From the NCBI GenBank assembly GCA_963682175.1, contig OY821789.1:9936001-10000000 (forward strand): DNA of 64,000 nucleotides, given 5' to 3'. Positions 12,905-24,647 of this stretch are shown here, piece after piece. The translations under genes were made by a program, and so were the position numbers. The notes beneath the pieces are model-generated. The model made no database searches and was not told where the DNA came from. It worked only from the letters and a program-made list of their open reading frames with translations. The stretch is from Triglochin maritima (Eukaryota > Streptophyta > Magnoliopsida > Alismatales > Juncaginaceae). Positions within the stretch are counted from its first letter, which is position 1. Each line of letters begins with the position of its first letter.

Positions 12905-14808
12905 AATGACATGGAATATGGGGGGGGGGGGGGTAGGGAACAACAAAAAAGTAGGTCAGTTAAGAGTATTATTAAAATTGTGAGACCTGATGTAATAATC
13001 ATCCAAGAAAAAAAACTTGAGGATATCCCTAAATCTACCCTTAACAAAATTGGGGGTATATTCATAAATGAATGGTTGGTAAGGCCATCAATTGGGACCT
13101 CGGGCGGAATATTGGTTGGGATAAACACTTCCACTACGACTTTAAGGACAAAAACACATTTGAGATTTTGAATTACCCTGTTACTTAATTCTGGTGACTT
13201 CTCTTGGGCCCTAACAACAATTTATGGTCCGTGTGATGCATCCATTAAAAAAGAATTCCTTCTAGAAATATCAAGCTGCAAACCCCAACAAGGATGTGCA
13301 CAGATTATAGCTCGGAAAGATCACACCCAAACCAGAATGGAAGGCCTAACGTGAGATAATTTCAAACATTCATAGACGATTATGATCTAATCAACATTGG
13401 ATCCTCCAATTTCAAATATACCTGGACAAATTGCCAATTTAACACATGATTTGTAAGGCTAGATAGATTTCTGGTCTCGAACAAGTTGGAAGATAAATTC
13501 CCATTGTCACATTGCATTGGGCTACCTAAAATCACATTAGACTATTTTCCTCCAGCCCTTCAAACTCTGGAAGAGGTTATAACAACGAAACCTTTTAGAT
13601 TTGAATTTTTTTGGCTAGCGGATCTATATATGACGAGCATAATTAGGAAAACTGGACACAAATTCAAACCTTAGAATCCAATATTTGGCCAAAACAATAA
13701 AAAAAGACATCAAGGCCTACTTAAAAACTTCAAAGGCGGAACAACCTATGGTCAAAATAAAATATATAGAGAAAGACGTCTTGGCCCTGAACATTAAAGA
13801 CCAAAATGAAGGGCTATTAGGGGTGTAAAAAACAACCTAAAGGAGCTGGAAAGGGATCACGAGATATTTCTAGAAAAAAAATGAAATTCGTTGGAAATAA
13901 AGATCCCGAATCCAATGTCTTCAAGAGGGGATCAAAATACCAAATTCTTCCACGAAATGGCCAATGTTAGGTGGAGACAAAACAAGATCCCCTCTCTCAA
14001 TGTCAATGACCATACAACATATTGTCAAACCATGATTAGACAGGAAATAGTAAATTAATCTTTATAGGAAAAAAATAAACTCAGTTAAAAGTTTCAAGGT
14101 TCCAATACAATGGGAAATGATTATTACGAGGAGAATTGAAGAACCCTTTAGATTGATTGAGGAATTTACAATCACGAAAATAAAAAAGGCTACATTCGAG
14201 CTGGCACCCAACAAAGTGCCATGCCCGGATGGATTCAGCTTATACTTCTACCACCGAATGTGGAGTCACATAAAAGACCACATAAAACAAATAACTGACC
14301 GATTCCACAATGGAACAATTTCTACCCACGAATTCAAAGGCACGAACCAATCATTTGTTGCACTTATTCCTAAAAAATTAGGAACCGAAACAGTTAAAGA
14401 CTGTAGGCCAATATCACTACTTAACAATACCTACACGATAATATCAAAGGCGCTAACCACAAGACTATCAAGCACATTAAACAAAACAATCATTCCCACA
14501 CAAAATGCCTTCTTAAAAGACTGCCAAATCATGGAAATTATGATTGCGGCTAATGAAGTGGTTCAGTACTTAAGCCAAAGAACAAAAAGCTTGATACTTA
14601 AACTAGATTTTGAAAAAGCATTTGACAAAATTGGCGGAGACTTCCTACTAGCAAATCTAAAAGCAATTCGTTGCCCTGAAAAATGGTGCACATGGATCCA
14701 CCTATGCATCTCCACGACCACAACATCAATCCTATCAATGGTACACCGAAGGGATACTTCACCTTCACAAACCGGATTCGACAAAGGGATCCTTTATCAT
14801 CACTATTG
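12905..14808 (+). pseudogene. L1-type LINE ORF2 remnant (endonuclease and reverse transcriptase)
   Basis: Decayed non-LTR retrotransposon ORF2. The AP-endonuclease part is visible at about 12905-13470: MTWNM start, DVIIIQEKKLED (the catalytic Glu block), GTSGGILVGI and IYGPCD, followed by several stops. The reverse transcriptase is best preserved at 14117-14805: NKVPCPDGFSLYF, FVALIPKK, CRPISLLNNTYTIISKAL, QNAFLKDCQIMEI and LILKLDFEKAFDKI, then RQRDPLSSLL in a shifted frame. The RT stops before the catalytic FADD box because LTR-like DNA begins at about 14809, so the palm, the C-terminal part and any poly(A) tail are lost. A run of 14 G at 12920-12933 sits in the usually RGLG-like stretch after the MTWN start. 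Inactive. Confidence 0.85.
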
Positions 14809-16418
14809 TGTAGGATTTTTGTTGCATTTTGGCCTCATTACACTTAGTTTTGATGATTAAAAATTAATATTATGCACAACTCCAATTAACACGTCACACA
14901 CATCATATTGTCAAATTGCATATATATTATATATTCATAACATTGTAGGTGCTTAAACCAAATGACTAATCAACTTTCAAGATCAAGACTTGTAATCAAA
15001 GTTCAAGGATTTCACATGTAATTTTCTATTTATTTGAGTCATAGGATCAAATGTACACTCGATGTAGAAAGGATAAATCCGTTTCTGTCGGTCGACCATT
15101 TACCTTTCGGTCTATCGAACATGTCCCAAACCGACAACCGAGTCACCCTCAGTGCACTGTCTCCTTAGAATCAGTAGCTACTTGATCTTCCCTGGAATCC
15201 TTGATTCGGATTACCAAAGGATTAACGGTCAACCGTTCCATTCCTCTCAGTAGCATTCAGACGATCCCTGGATATCTCGATTCGGTCTACCGAAGAGGTA
15301 TCAGTCATCTGAATTTGGCTTGCGTCTTTTATCCTAACGACTACATCCTATTGGCCGACGTGGCAAAAAGTTCTTCAACAGACTTATCTTTTGTCGTTTA
15401 GCAACACCTTTTGAAATGTCCTTAATCGGTCTATCGAGTCATCTTCAATTTACCGAATCCTTGTTGCTAATCAAAACATAACGACTCTTTTCCACGTAAC
15501 TTTTCGATCTTTATTTGTAAACCAACTGCTGAGCCAATGTCAACGAAAAACCCACGCTTACGTCAGTCTACCGATGATTCCACGATCGTCCGAACTTGAT
15601 CACCAGAGCACAACAATTCTTTACTGTCCATCTTTGAACGGTGAACCAAATTGATTTTGGTGAACTAAATTTAATTGGTCAATATTGGAAAAAAGTTACT
15701 GGAAGTTGGTGAACGGTTATCTGACCGCTAGTTGGTCAACTGAGTTCTGCATTCTGACCAATACACCCACATCTTGTCGGATGATCGTTTGTTTTCCAGT
15801 CGACCGAATATGTTCTGAATTCTGCCCGAGCTTTAGTCATTACTTGCTCCTTATTTGCTCAAACTTCACCAACTCACCATAACGACTCTATTTGTTTTGA
15901 AGGCTATATAAACTTCATTTAACAGACACAATCACTACTCTACTTGCCAAAAATTCTTCATACTCTTGTGCTCTCAATCTCCAAGCCTTCAAAGCTCTAC
16001 CAACTCTTAATCTTCAATTAAATTCACTCTAAGCTCAATTCCAATTCTTAAGTGCATTCAAGTTAGAGTTCAACAACTTCTTTCAATTTCCATTGTGTTG
16101 TAAAGCTTTGAGGAAGCACCCTATCGGGTTGTGAGAGAATATCCGAGCAAGGCGATGATGTTCGCAATGCTCTGATTGTAAGATGTTTTATCTTCAACCC
16201 GGAACAAAGATAATAGTGAATTCTCAAGTAGGGATCAGATGAGCGATAAGAACTTGAGGAGAGAACTAGATCACGGTGGTGTGAACGAACATCTATAAAT
16301 CTTCAGAGTCATCTTTTGGTTTGCGATCTCTCATTGACTATTTTAATTGTGCATTCTTAAGTAATTTGTGATCTAATCTATTCACCCGCTTTAGATTAGT
16401 GATCAATCTACTTACAAT
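14809..16418 (+). mobile_element. Putative LTR (family C) inserted into LINE
   Basis: DNA starting TGTAGGATTTTTG abruptly interrupts the LINE RT frame just after DPLSSLL. It holds degenerate CGGTCGACCG-type palindromes (15080-15800), then a TATA box TATATAAA at about 15905, then a leader rich in CTC/AAC. It may end at ATCTACTTACA (about 16418), which would give matching TGTA.G/C.TACA ends. I did not find a matching 5-bp duplication, so the right boundary is uncertain; the adjoining inverted LTR-like sequence may have destroyed it. No internal retroelement genes are present. Confidence 0.55.
15080..15800. repeat. Degenerate palindrome array in family C LTR
   Basis: Dispersed, mostly decayed variants of CGGTCGACCG: CGGTCGACCA, CGGTCTATCG, CGGTCAACCG, CGGTCTACCG and AGTCGACCGA. 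They lie upstream of the TATA box at 15905, i.e. in the presumed U3. Confidence 0.7.
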
Positions 16419-17330
16419 TTCATCCCTATGCTTGAGTATGTATATATATATATTTATATTTATACGCAAGCAAGATTGTTTGTTTCATATTTATCCAATA
16501 ATTTTATGTATAAGACTATACAAAGCATTTTAATAGAGATATATAAATACACAATATTAAAATGCACAACTTGAACCATACCTAAAAGGATTGTCAAATC
16601 CTTTTCGATGATTCGGAATCGAGTTGCACCTTGAATCACCCGTGAAGCTTTCTTCGAGTGTTCATCAAACTCTAAACAAGATTAGAATGATTGAATCTAG
16701 CCAATCCAATCTAATGCAATGTTAGAATCTAGCTAATAACTCTTCCATGTCACCAAATTCTTCAATCTCGCAATCATAAACACTCAATTGATTTAAGTGA
16801 TTTTATGGATGGATGGAGAGAAGATGGGAAAGTTGTATTTTTAAATTGTTTTTTCAAAGAGAAGGAGGAAAGGTTTATATAGAAAACCCCATAACTACCT
16901 AATGCATGAAATCAATCCACACATGATCTATTGTAGTTTTTATCTCCTCCAATCACATTTTGACACATCATCTTCTATCCAAAACATTGGTTGAATCCAT
17001 CTATTAATTTAGCAATCACCTACAAATTAATAAATCAATAAAAACAAAACGCAAGGCAAAACAATCGATCGAAACCGCCAAGCCGGTCGATCGTTCCGTT
17101 ACCAGGAAAAGTCCCTGATAATTTCGGTCGACTACGTTTCATGTCGGTCAACCGCTCACTTACCAAGAAAGCTCCTGATAATTTTGGTCGAACCACGTGT
17201 CCAATCGATCAATCATTTTCGAACTCAAAAGGTATTGAAAAATTCGGTCCAACCGCATGTCCAGCCGGTTGACCGTTTTTGAACTCAAAAATTTTGGTCC
17301 AACCACACGTGCCCCCACCCAACCGATACC
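16419..17330 (-). mobile_element. LTR-like sequence related to family B, inverted (partial)
   Basis: On the minus strand this matches the downstream half of the family B LTR: the blocks TCTTGTTTAGAGTTTG, GAACACTCG and CTTTTAGGTATGGTTC occur in the same order as in 54990-55165. A minus-strand TATA box (TTTATATA on +, about 16874-16881) is preceded on that strand by a decayed palindrome array at 17060-17300 (CGGTCGATCG, CGGTCGACTA, CGGTCAACCG, CGGTTGACCG). The left end near 16415 (TTACAATTTCATCC) resembles the family B terminus TGTAGGATTTCGTG. The right end was not located, so the call covers only the recognisable part. Confidence 0.6.
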
Positions 17331-18439
17331 AATCTCCCGCCCGGGCACGGAATCATGTCGCCCACCGCACGATTCTGCGCGATTCTACGCACAAGCAGGG
17401 GGACGTGGCCAGAACTGTGACGATGTGGCCGGGCACCCTGGTTCATATGCCTGGATTTTTTGCCCGTTAACTGTGCTCTTAGTTCCTACAATAGGTGTCC
17501 TTGTGCATGAAACTCTTTTTTAATGGTGACTTAGACGGATTCAAGAGGTCAAATTAATCCCTAATAGAGGATTTAGCATCCAATGTTGTAGCTTTTGAAT
17601 GATGACCGTCTCCTTTAAGGGTGCTTGGGGAATTTTAGGTTTTCGCAATTGGAGGCATACACCAATTTTAAGCACCGGCAGTATAGAGGAGGGGTTTAGG
17701 GTGTCGAGTGACCTCTTTGGATTTTGAAAATTTTCTTAACCTATGAGGGTTTTTTGGAATTTCGATGGCCTTGTAGTTTTGATTCCTTAAAATTCTTATT
17801 CTTTGGATTTTTTTCGAACATCAATAGCAAGATAAGTAGATGCAATTTTAATCAATTAATCTTGTTCACGAGTATCTATTTACCAATTTATAAGTAAATA
17901 TCAAAGCAAAAATCCAATCAAAACCTTTGATAAAATTTTCTAAGTATCAGCACGTACATGTACGTTTGGCAACGTAGACAATTTTTTCATCCTTTTGGTA
18001 CATTTAGAAATTATATTCCTTCACACCATTGCCAATTATTAAGTTTTGCAGCCTAATTGGAATTGAAAACTGTATTCTTCACACCAATGGTGCCAGTTAC
18101 TCTATAACAGCACGTACGTGAAGAGAGTTCACCAACGTTCTGCGTAACAAAACGTGTGCCGGTTAGAAACTATAACCCAATAATTGTTCCCCAATGAGTC
18201 CTGTAAGTAGTTTGCAGAAACAACTCTCTTTGTTGAAAAAACGTTACAAAGGAGAGGACGTGCTGGGAAGACATTCACTTCGTTTTTCCATGGGTTACAA
18301 ACGAGAGGTTGCGATAGGACTGCTAAAATTAGGGTTTAAACTCCCTCTCACATAAAACCCACCCCAGCTCACTATTCTCAAAGACAAACTCTATTAAGAC
18401 AAACATTGCAAACAAAGACAAGTTCAAAGTTTGTAAACA
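17331..18439. other. Spacer upstream of GDSL-A, promoter expected at its right end
   Basis: No gene recognised. Short imperfect direct repeats occur at 17948-18130: CAGCACGTAC appears twice, and TTCACACCA-type segments with CATTGCC/ATGGTGCC appear twice. The last few hundred bases should contain the GDSL-A promoter, but no clear TATA box was identified. Confidence 0.45.
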
Positions 18440-21400
18440 ATGACAAGAATAAACCACTTCTTCATCTTTCTCTACACCTTCTTCACAACCATCACCACCA
18501 TCGTCGGTGTCGCCACTCTCGACTTCTCCAGAACAAATGTGTCCACAATTTTGTTCTTTGGGGACTCCACTTTGGACACTGGCAACAACAACCACCTCAA
18601 ACACACCTTAATGCATGCAAACCACCCACCTTATGGTGTCAACTTCCCCAAACACGTTGCAACCGGTAGATTTTGTGACGGAAGGCTATTTTCCGACTTC
18701 ATGGCTTCTATGTTTGGAATCAAGGAAACCGTTCCGGCCTACAAGTCGATAGTAGGGGAGAATCGTGAGTTGTTGACTGGGGTTGTGTTTGCATCGGCTG
18801 GTACTGGTTTGGATTACACAACTTCTCTTATTAGTGGTGTTTATAGCATGGAGGATGAGGTGAGGGATTTTGAAGATTATGTTGGAAGGGTTGAGAGGAT
18901 GGTTGGAGTGGAGAAGGGGAAGGAGATTGTTAGGAAGGCCTTGGTGGTAATTTGTGCTGGGAGTAATGATATGATGATTAGCTACTATGGAGTTCCTTAT
19001 AGAAGGTTAGAGTATGGTCTTGACGGGTATCACTCTTTCATGCTCAAGAATTTGAGGACTTTTGTTGAGGTACTTGACTATATACATACCTCTCCCTATA
19101 CTTCTCAAATTTAGTAGATATTATTTTCTATTAAAAGGGTATTAGATGATGATAATTCACTTGGTAGATCTAAAACTTTGAATTAAATGTAGTAGAAAGA
19201 TTCATGTCTAAGAAACATGATACATTTAAAAAGAGTAACACAAGAAAACTACAATACTTTTGTAGTACAGGATAGTGCAAAGACATCATTACTTTTGTTC
19301 CTTTGAAAATATCTATTTGTCTGTAGGATTTCTGATTTTCCACACCTTAACCTAATTAAATAGTAGGATGGGATATCTTTAATAGCAGGTTGATTACATC
19401 TACAACCAAATCTTTAATAGCAGTTTCATGAGATGGTGCTATCCTTGATCTTGATTATTTCAATAGCCAAATATTTGCCAACTAGACTATGCCCAATTTG
19501 GTATATCCAACCCTATCTAAAAATTAAATCCAACAAACAAAAATACAATAGTTACTTAGTAACATGCATAATATCCGAATATAACCAAAATTTAACTAAT
19601 ACAGAGATAAAATGGCGTAAAGGGAATGAAGAAGGCCAAAAAGTTTTTTTAAATGGAACTAGAGGAGAAAAAGGGTGAAAATGGTGCTAAAATATTAACT
19701 ATTGGAAGTTAAAGAAGACGGGAACTTCTGTAAAACAACAAATTAAGAAAAGTCTTGTATAACAATGAGTACATTGAGATTGTGGTCGCAGTCATAGAAA
19801 TCTGAGGTGCATCTGGTAAATATGCAAAAATAAAAAATAAAGGAAATCAATAATTACAGTTCTGAAAGCATCAGAATATAGATTGCAAATATAAGATTGT
19901 GTTGTATAATGCACGCAGAAAATTTACAAGTTAGGAGCAAGAAGAATGATTGTAGCAGGGCTTCCACCCATTGGATGTGTACCGCTAATAATCACAAGAG
20001 CAGAAGTGATACCAGAATCCAGTTTCTTGACAAGAAGTTGTGTGGACGACATCAATGCTGATTCCATGACATACAATTCCAAACTCAATACTCTACTCAA
20101 ATCCATGCAAACTTCTCTCCACGAATCTAAGATTGTCTATGCAGACATCTACTCGCCCCTCATAGACATAGTCAAGAATCCTGCCAAATATGGTAAGTTT
20201 TTTATTTTTATTTTAATTTGGAGGTGTTTTCCCCGCATGCATGCACTCTATTTTCTTAAAATTAAATCGTATTAATTATCAGATATACCTCCGCCTGCAA
20301 TTTGATGATTTATGATCAATACACCCTCTAACTATGTCATATTACATCTGTTCATTTCAATATTGTACATTTTTAGAAGGGAAAATGCAGTCGTACTCTT
20401 CAACCGATGTTAATTATCCCCAATATCCTCCAATAAAGAGGGTATCACAGAACCAAGAATATTTGAACGAGGTAAAATACACCAAAACTAATATTGTGAC
20501 TAACATTCCTTCATAAGTACAAAATCTATTATAATCAACTGTAATTCAAAAAATTCCCGTAATTTCCTTCGTGACATAGACAAACATAGAATCCGTGAAT
20601 ACACGATAAGTTAATCCTCAATTTTGTTGCGAAGACTAGTTTTAACAATTTCCATAGCTGAAAGTACACACTTTGTTGTAGTAAAATTATAAAGTGTTAA
20701 CCCAAATCGAATCATTTGATAAATGAAATAATATGTCATTTCGTTTAAACTTTATGATCTAAATTTGAAAATTTAAGGCATTTTTTACTTGGATTTGCGT
20801 TAATTCATAGTAAATTGTCTCAACTCTAATACATAACCAATTACATGATTTTTATATAGTGAAAATGAAATGTTTCTCTTTAGTTAACAATAATCTTGAA
20901 TAACCTTGATATGAGAAATAGAAAAAGAAAATAATCAAATTTGCTCATAACAAGTAACATGTCAGAATAAATGAGTACGTACCCTGTGGCAACAATTAGT
21001 ACGGGATGTAATTGGGGTTTTGTTTAGAGAATAGTAGTTTAAAGTTAAAAAAAACTTATATACATACATGAGTGTCCAAGTAAAAACTCGCGAATAATAT
21101 AGTGGAGGCCGATAATTTCAAACATACAAAAAAAAAAGAAAATGTTGATGGTGCCGAAATTCAAAATGTACTAACATTAGTTACGATTTTCAAACTTTTT
21201 GGAGAGCCATGGCCCCCCGTTGTCCCCATGTAGCTCCCTGTTCTTAAGCATCTCCACACCAACGTTAGCTGCATAAACTTTTAGGCCTTGAAATTATAAT
21301 TTTATCTTTATCCTTATTAATTTGATTAAAAAACCTGATGACATTTATCCATCAGTATTTCTTACCATATCCGTCGGTTATAAGTTCCACCGATGTTTAT

Positions 21401-21965
21401 TCGTATCCGTTGGTGTACACCAACATTCTCCGACGGATAACTATCCATCGGTGTAGCATATTTGTCTAGTAGTGATAGCTTTTATAGGGTAAATTATTTG
21501 AAGTTGTTCTTATTATGAAAGACAATCATTTGAATTTGTTTTCTACGAAGAACCCTCCCCAAGAATAATTTATCAATCGTTCTCATGCCTTCTAGTTGTG
21601 TCTATAAAAGATGATGATTTTTTCTTCACTTTATTATAAAATACTTATCATACCAATCATGAGAACTAGAGATTTGTGAACTACAACTCTCGATTAGGAT
21701 CGATTTTTTTCTTCCAATTTCCTACAAACCATGGGCACCCTAATTAATACTAATTCATAATTGCGATAATTTAGGATTTGAGGTAACAGATCGTGGATGT
21801 TGCGGGTCAGGATTGGTGGAAGCTGGCTTTATTTGCGACGAATTCTCACCATCGTGCTCAGATCCCTCAAAGTACGTGTTCTTCGATTCGGCACATCCTA
21901 CTCAAGAAGCTTATAAACATCTCTCAGCTGGTATTCTCGAATTAGTCGCTCCAAAACTATGGTAG
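18440..21965 (+). CDS. GDSL esterase/lipase (GDSL-A), complete
   Basis: Three exons, 18440-19069, 19919-20192 and 21775-21965, sum to 1095 nt and encode a 364-residue secreted SGNH hydrolase. A hydrophobic signal peptide (FFIFLYTFFTTITTIVGVA) precedes block I FFGDSTLDTGNNN with the nucleophile Ser. Block II Gly lies in FASAGTG, block III is GSNDMM (more often GTND) and block V is DSAHPT with the Asp/His pair; the tail includes DRGCCGSG typical of plant GDSL enzymes. The family hydrolyses acyl or cell-wall esters in the apoplast; the substrate cannot be read from sequence. The exon 2/3 junction splits a Gly codon G/GA. Intron 2 (1582 bp) contains a CACTA terminus. A paralogue, GDSL-B, begins at 63324. 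All catalytic blocks are present, so it is likely functional. Confidence 0.93.
21340..21474. mobile_element. CACTA-type transposon terminus in GDSL-A intron 2
   Basis: The segment ends ...GTCTAGTAGTG at 21474; its reverse complement begins CACTACTAGAC, a CACTA-type terminus. The adjoining 130 bp carry inverted and direct copies of TCCGTCGG, CCACCGATG and CCGACGGATA motifs, typical of CACTA subterminal repeats. The opposite end was not found, so this may be a fragment or small derivative. Confidence 0.55.
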
Positions 21966-22716
21966 TTTGATTTTGGTTAATTATAAGGGATCAGAATTAA
22001 TTTGTACCTTTTGTTAAGGTTGTGTCAGCAACTTCAATCAAAGCTTCATTGAAATGTGAGCCTAGATGCATTCAGAGCTTTCAATTTACAATAAAATTTA
22101 CATGCATTCATATTCTTTCATAACTATATTTCATCGTAACTGAGATTGTTTAGTGGTTTAGTCTATCAATCTAGTTAGGATGCTTCCTTCCTTTTTCTTA
22201 GGCATAACCAAACAACCAAGATCATCCTTAATTCCTAATTACTACTTTTGAGTAACGGTATTTTAACCCATAAAGCGAAGTGACTATGTTAGAATGCTTA
22301 GAATAAGTATGACAAAAAAAACCCAACAGCGAACAACAGCAGGTTAACTCCCGGGATTTATTACGATGAAATATTGCACGTACAAGGAAATGTGTTTCAC
22401 GAACAAATTGATAAGTGCCTCATCTTATATAATTAAGATGAAATATTGCAAATTGATAAATAGCATAATATTGCAAAATAAGGATGCCTTGCCTCCACGT
22501 CGAAAGACCAAAAAACTTAGCTTCATATGTATCAAACTCGAACCTAATACGTCAAACAAAACCAAAACAAACTGGATCCTAACGTATCCAACCAACCTGC
22601 TATGGCGAACCACAGTCATCGTCTCCGTCTCCTTCCCCTTCTATTCCTCATTTTCCTTACCTTCGTCGCCTCGACCGCTTTCAACCGAACTATCCCTCCT
22701 TCCCCCGCTACCGATC

Positions 22717-24627
22717 TGTAACGTCCCCGAAAACAGCGGAAAATTTAAACAATAATAAAGACCGTCAACGGTCAACACTGGGCACGTCACGAGACACAAG
22801 ACGAAATATATATATAAAGATATAGATCCACGTGGAAGTCAAACTATACATATGAGTCAACTGTGATTACAACAAAAATGAATATACATGTAATCACTAC
22901 CTCAACAAAAGATATAAAAGAGGACAAGATCTGATCCCGGGGGCACCGTCCTCGGTCACCACCTCGACTCTAAACCTGCTCGCTACCTGAAATGCAAACA
23001 ATTGAAACATGCCTGAGTTCCCTGCAGGAACCCCGTATGCCAAACCTCCTAAAATACAAAAATGGAATTAAAGACAATGCAATACAATGCATATGATCAT
23101 CCACCTCGGGCCCACAATAATGCCCTCTCCGCCTCCGCGGTACTGAACCACTCCTGCCCCTAGGTCAAGTCAGTCCACCGCTGCTTCACAAGGGTCAGTC
23201 GGCACCACTGCTCCCCAAAAGTGCAGAAAGGAAACCTGGCACTACGCCGCCACCCCAGAAGCGAGTCAGCCCGCCGAATACACAACTCGGGTCAGACGAC
23301 AGCCGCTGCTCCCCCAAGAGCCGCCAGACGCGCACCCTGCCAGAACATCCTCGGCCTACCGCTAAACCCTCGCAAACTGCCCAAGGTTTACGGCACACAT
23401 CCCTCACACCCCGCTCGGTAAGAGAGGCAACAGTAATACAATAATACGCCCTCGTCGAAGGTGAAATCCGTCGCTCTTAAGGCCGGTAATCGACCGTCGC
23501 CTCGGAGCCGGTAGTCAACCTATACTCAACGGATCGCGTGTGGATAAATCCACCAACCTGCGGCAGATCGGTCGACCGCTACAAGCACACCGGTCGACCG
23601 ATCTTCCACACAGTACTCGGTACTGTACAAACAATAGCATCCGGTCGAACCACGCCAACCGAATTACCGACCAATCGGTCGAACAAAAGTTATCTAGCGG
23701 TCGACCGTTTGGATGGTCTACGCTATACAAATTTATATAATATATATATCCGATCGGTCGAACCAAGGGGTCGTTCAACCGATAACAGGAATTTCAGCAT
23801 TTTGCCTAAGTGGTATTCGGTCGACCGGAACTGAAATACAGTTCGACCGAATCATCACAGGCACTCTACCGCTTAATTAAAATGCTCAGTCGGTCGACCG
23901 AAAGTTAAAGAGCGGTCGACCGTTTTGATGGTTAAAGCTCCCAACCGACTTAGCATCGAATAGATCGGTCGAACAAGGTTAAGGGCGTTCGACCGTTTAA
24001 TAAGTCAAAACCCCAAAACGACCTATTCTCATTGTTTTTCGATCGACCGACTAAGTGGACCCGTTCGACCGATAACAACATCAACCTTTTTTCCCGCACA
24101 AATCTGGCATAACGGTCGACCGTCCATAGACATCGTTCGACCGTTTGCGGGTGCAAATCAATATAATAATAGGATCGGTCGACTGCCCACAGGCACCGGT
24201 CGACCGATCGTCGTCTTCAACCTCTGAACAAGTTGCAATCCGACGGGGAATTCGACACCAACGTCGATCCCCAACACTCACAAAGCTTAAGTGAGTTATA
24301 TTGAAGACTTGACATACCTTATTGACGTTTGTGGACGCTTCCCAAGCTTTGGCAAACTCCACCCAACTCCTTCTCCTTCACTTCTTCTCCTTCTCCTTCT
24401 CTCCTTCTTCTTCTCCTCTGAAAACACTTCTCTCACTCTCTGAAGAAAACAAATGATCAAGAAAACGTTTTTCCTTAACCTCAACCCTATTTATAGAAGA
24501 AACCAAGTTTATCTTCAACTCCACCTCCAAAGCTTCCAACCATAGCAAGCCACCTCATGCTTTACTAATCAAGGCTTAATTAGGTTTAGTTTAGTTTAAT
24601 TTAGGTGTTTAGATTAAGGTTATTACA
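22717..24627 (-). mobile_element. Solo LTR, family A copy 2 (1911 bp), inverted, with 5-bp TSD
   Basis: On the + strand it begins TGTAACGTCCCCG and ends TTAAGGTTATTACA. The perfect target duplication CGATC lies at 22712-22716 and 24628-24632. Its left end is the reverse complement of the right end of copy 1 at 9097-11224 (TCGGAAAATTTAAA block), and GAGTTCC...GGAACCCCGTATGCC matches the block near 10905 in copy 1, so it is the same family in minus orientation. On the minus strand a TATA box (TATAAATA, + coordinates 24488-24495) is followed by a GAAGAAG-rich leader and then the palindrome array. It inserted into DNA that already lay within the broken PNGase gene. Confidence 0.87.
23568..24207. 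repeat. CGGTCGACCG palindrome array (family A copy 2)
   Basis: More than a dozen copies of CGGTCGACCG and close variants (GGTCGAACC, GTTCGACCG). Many are arranged as pairs separated by 15-25 bp. In the minus-strand sense of this LTR the array lies downstream of the TATA box, as in copy 1. Confidence 0.88.
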
Positions 24628-24647
24628 CGATCGACCTCGTTTAAAAT

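Noticed and set aside
23195..24484. Several open frames on both strands at 23.2-24.5 kb
   Set aside because: All are within the family A solo LTR and reflect GC-rich or palindrome composition.
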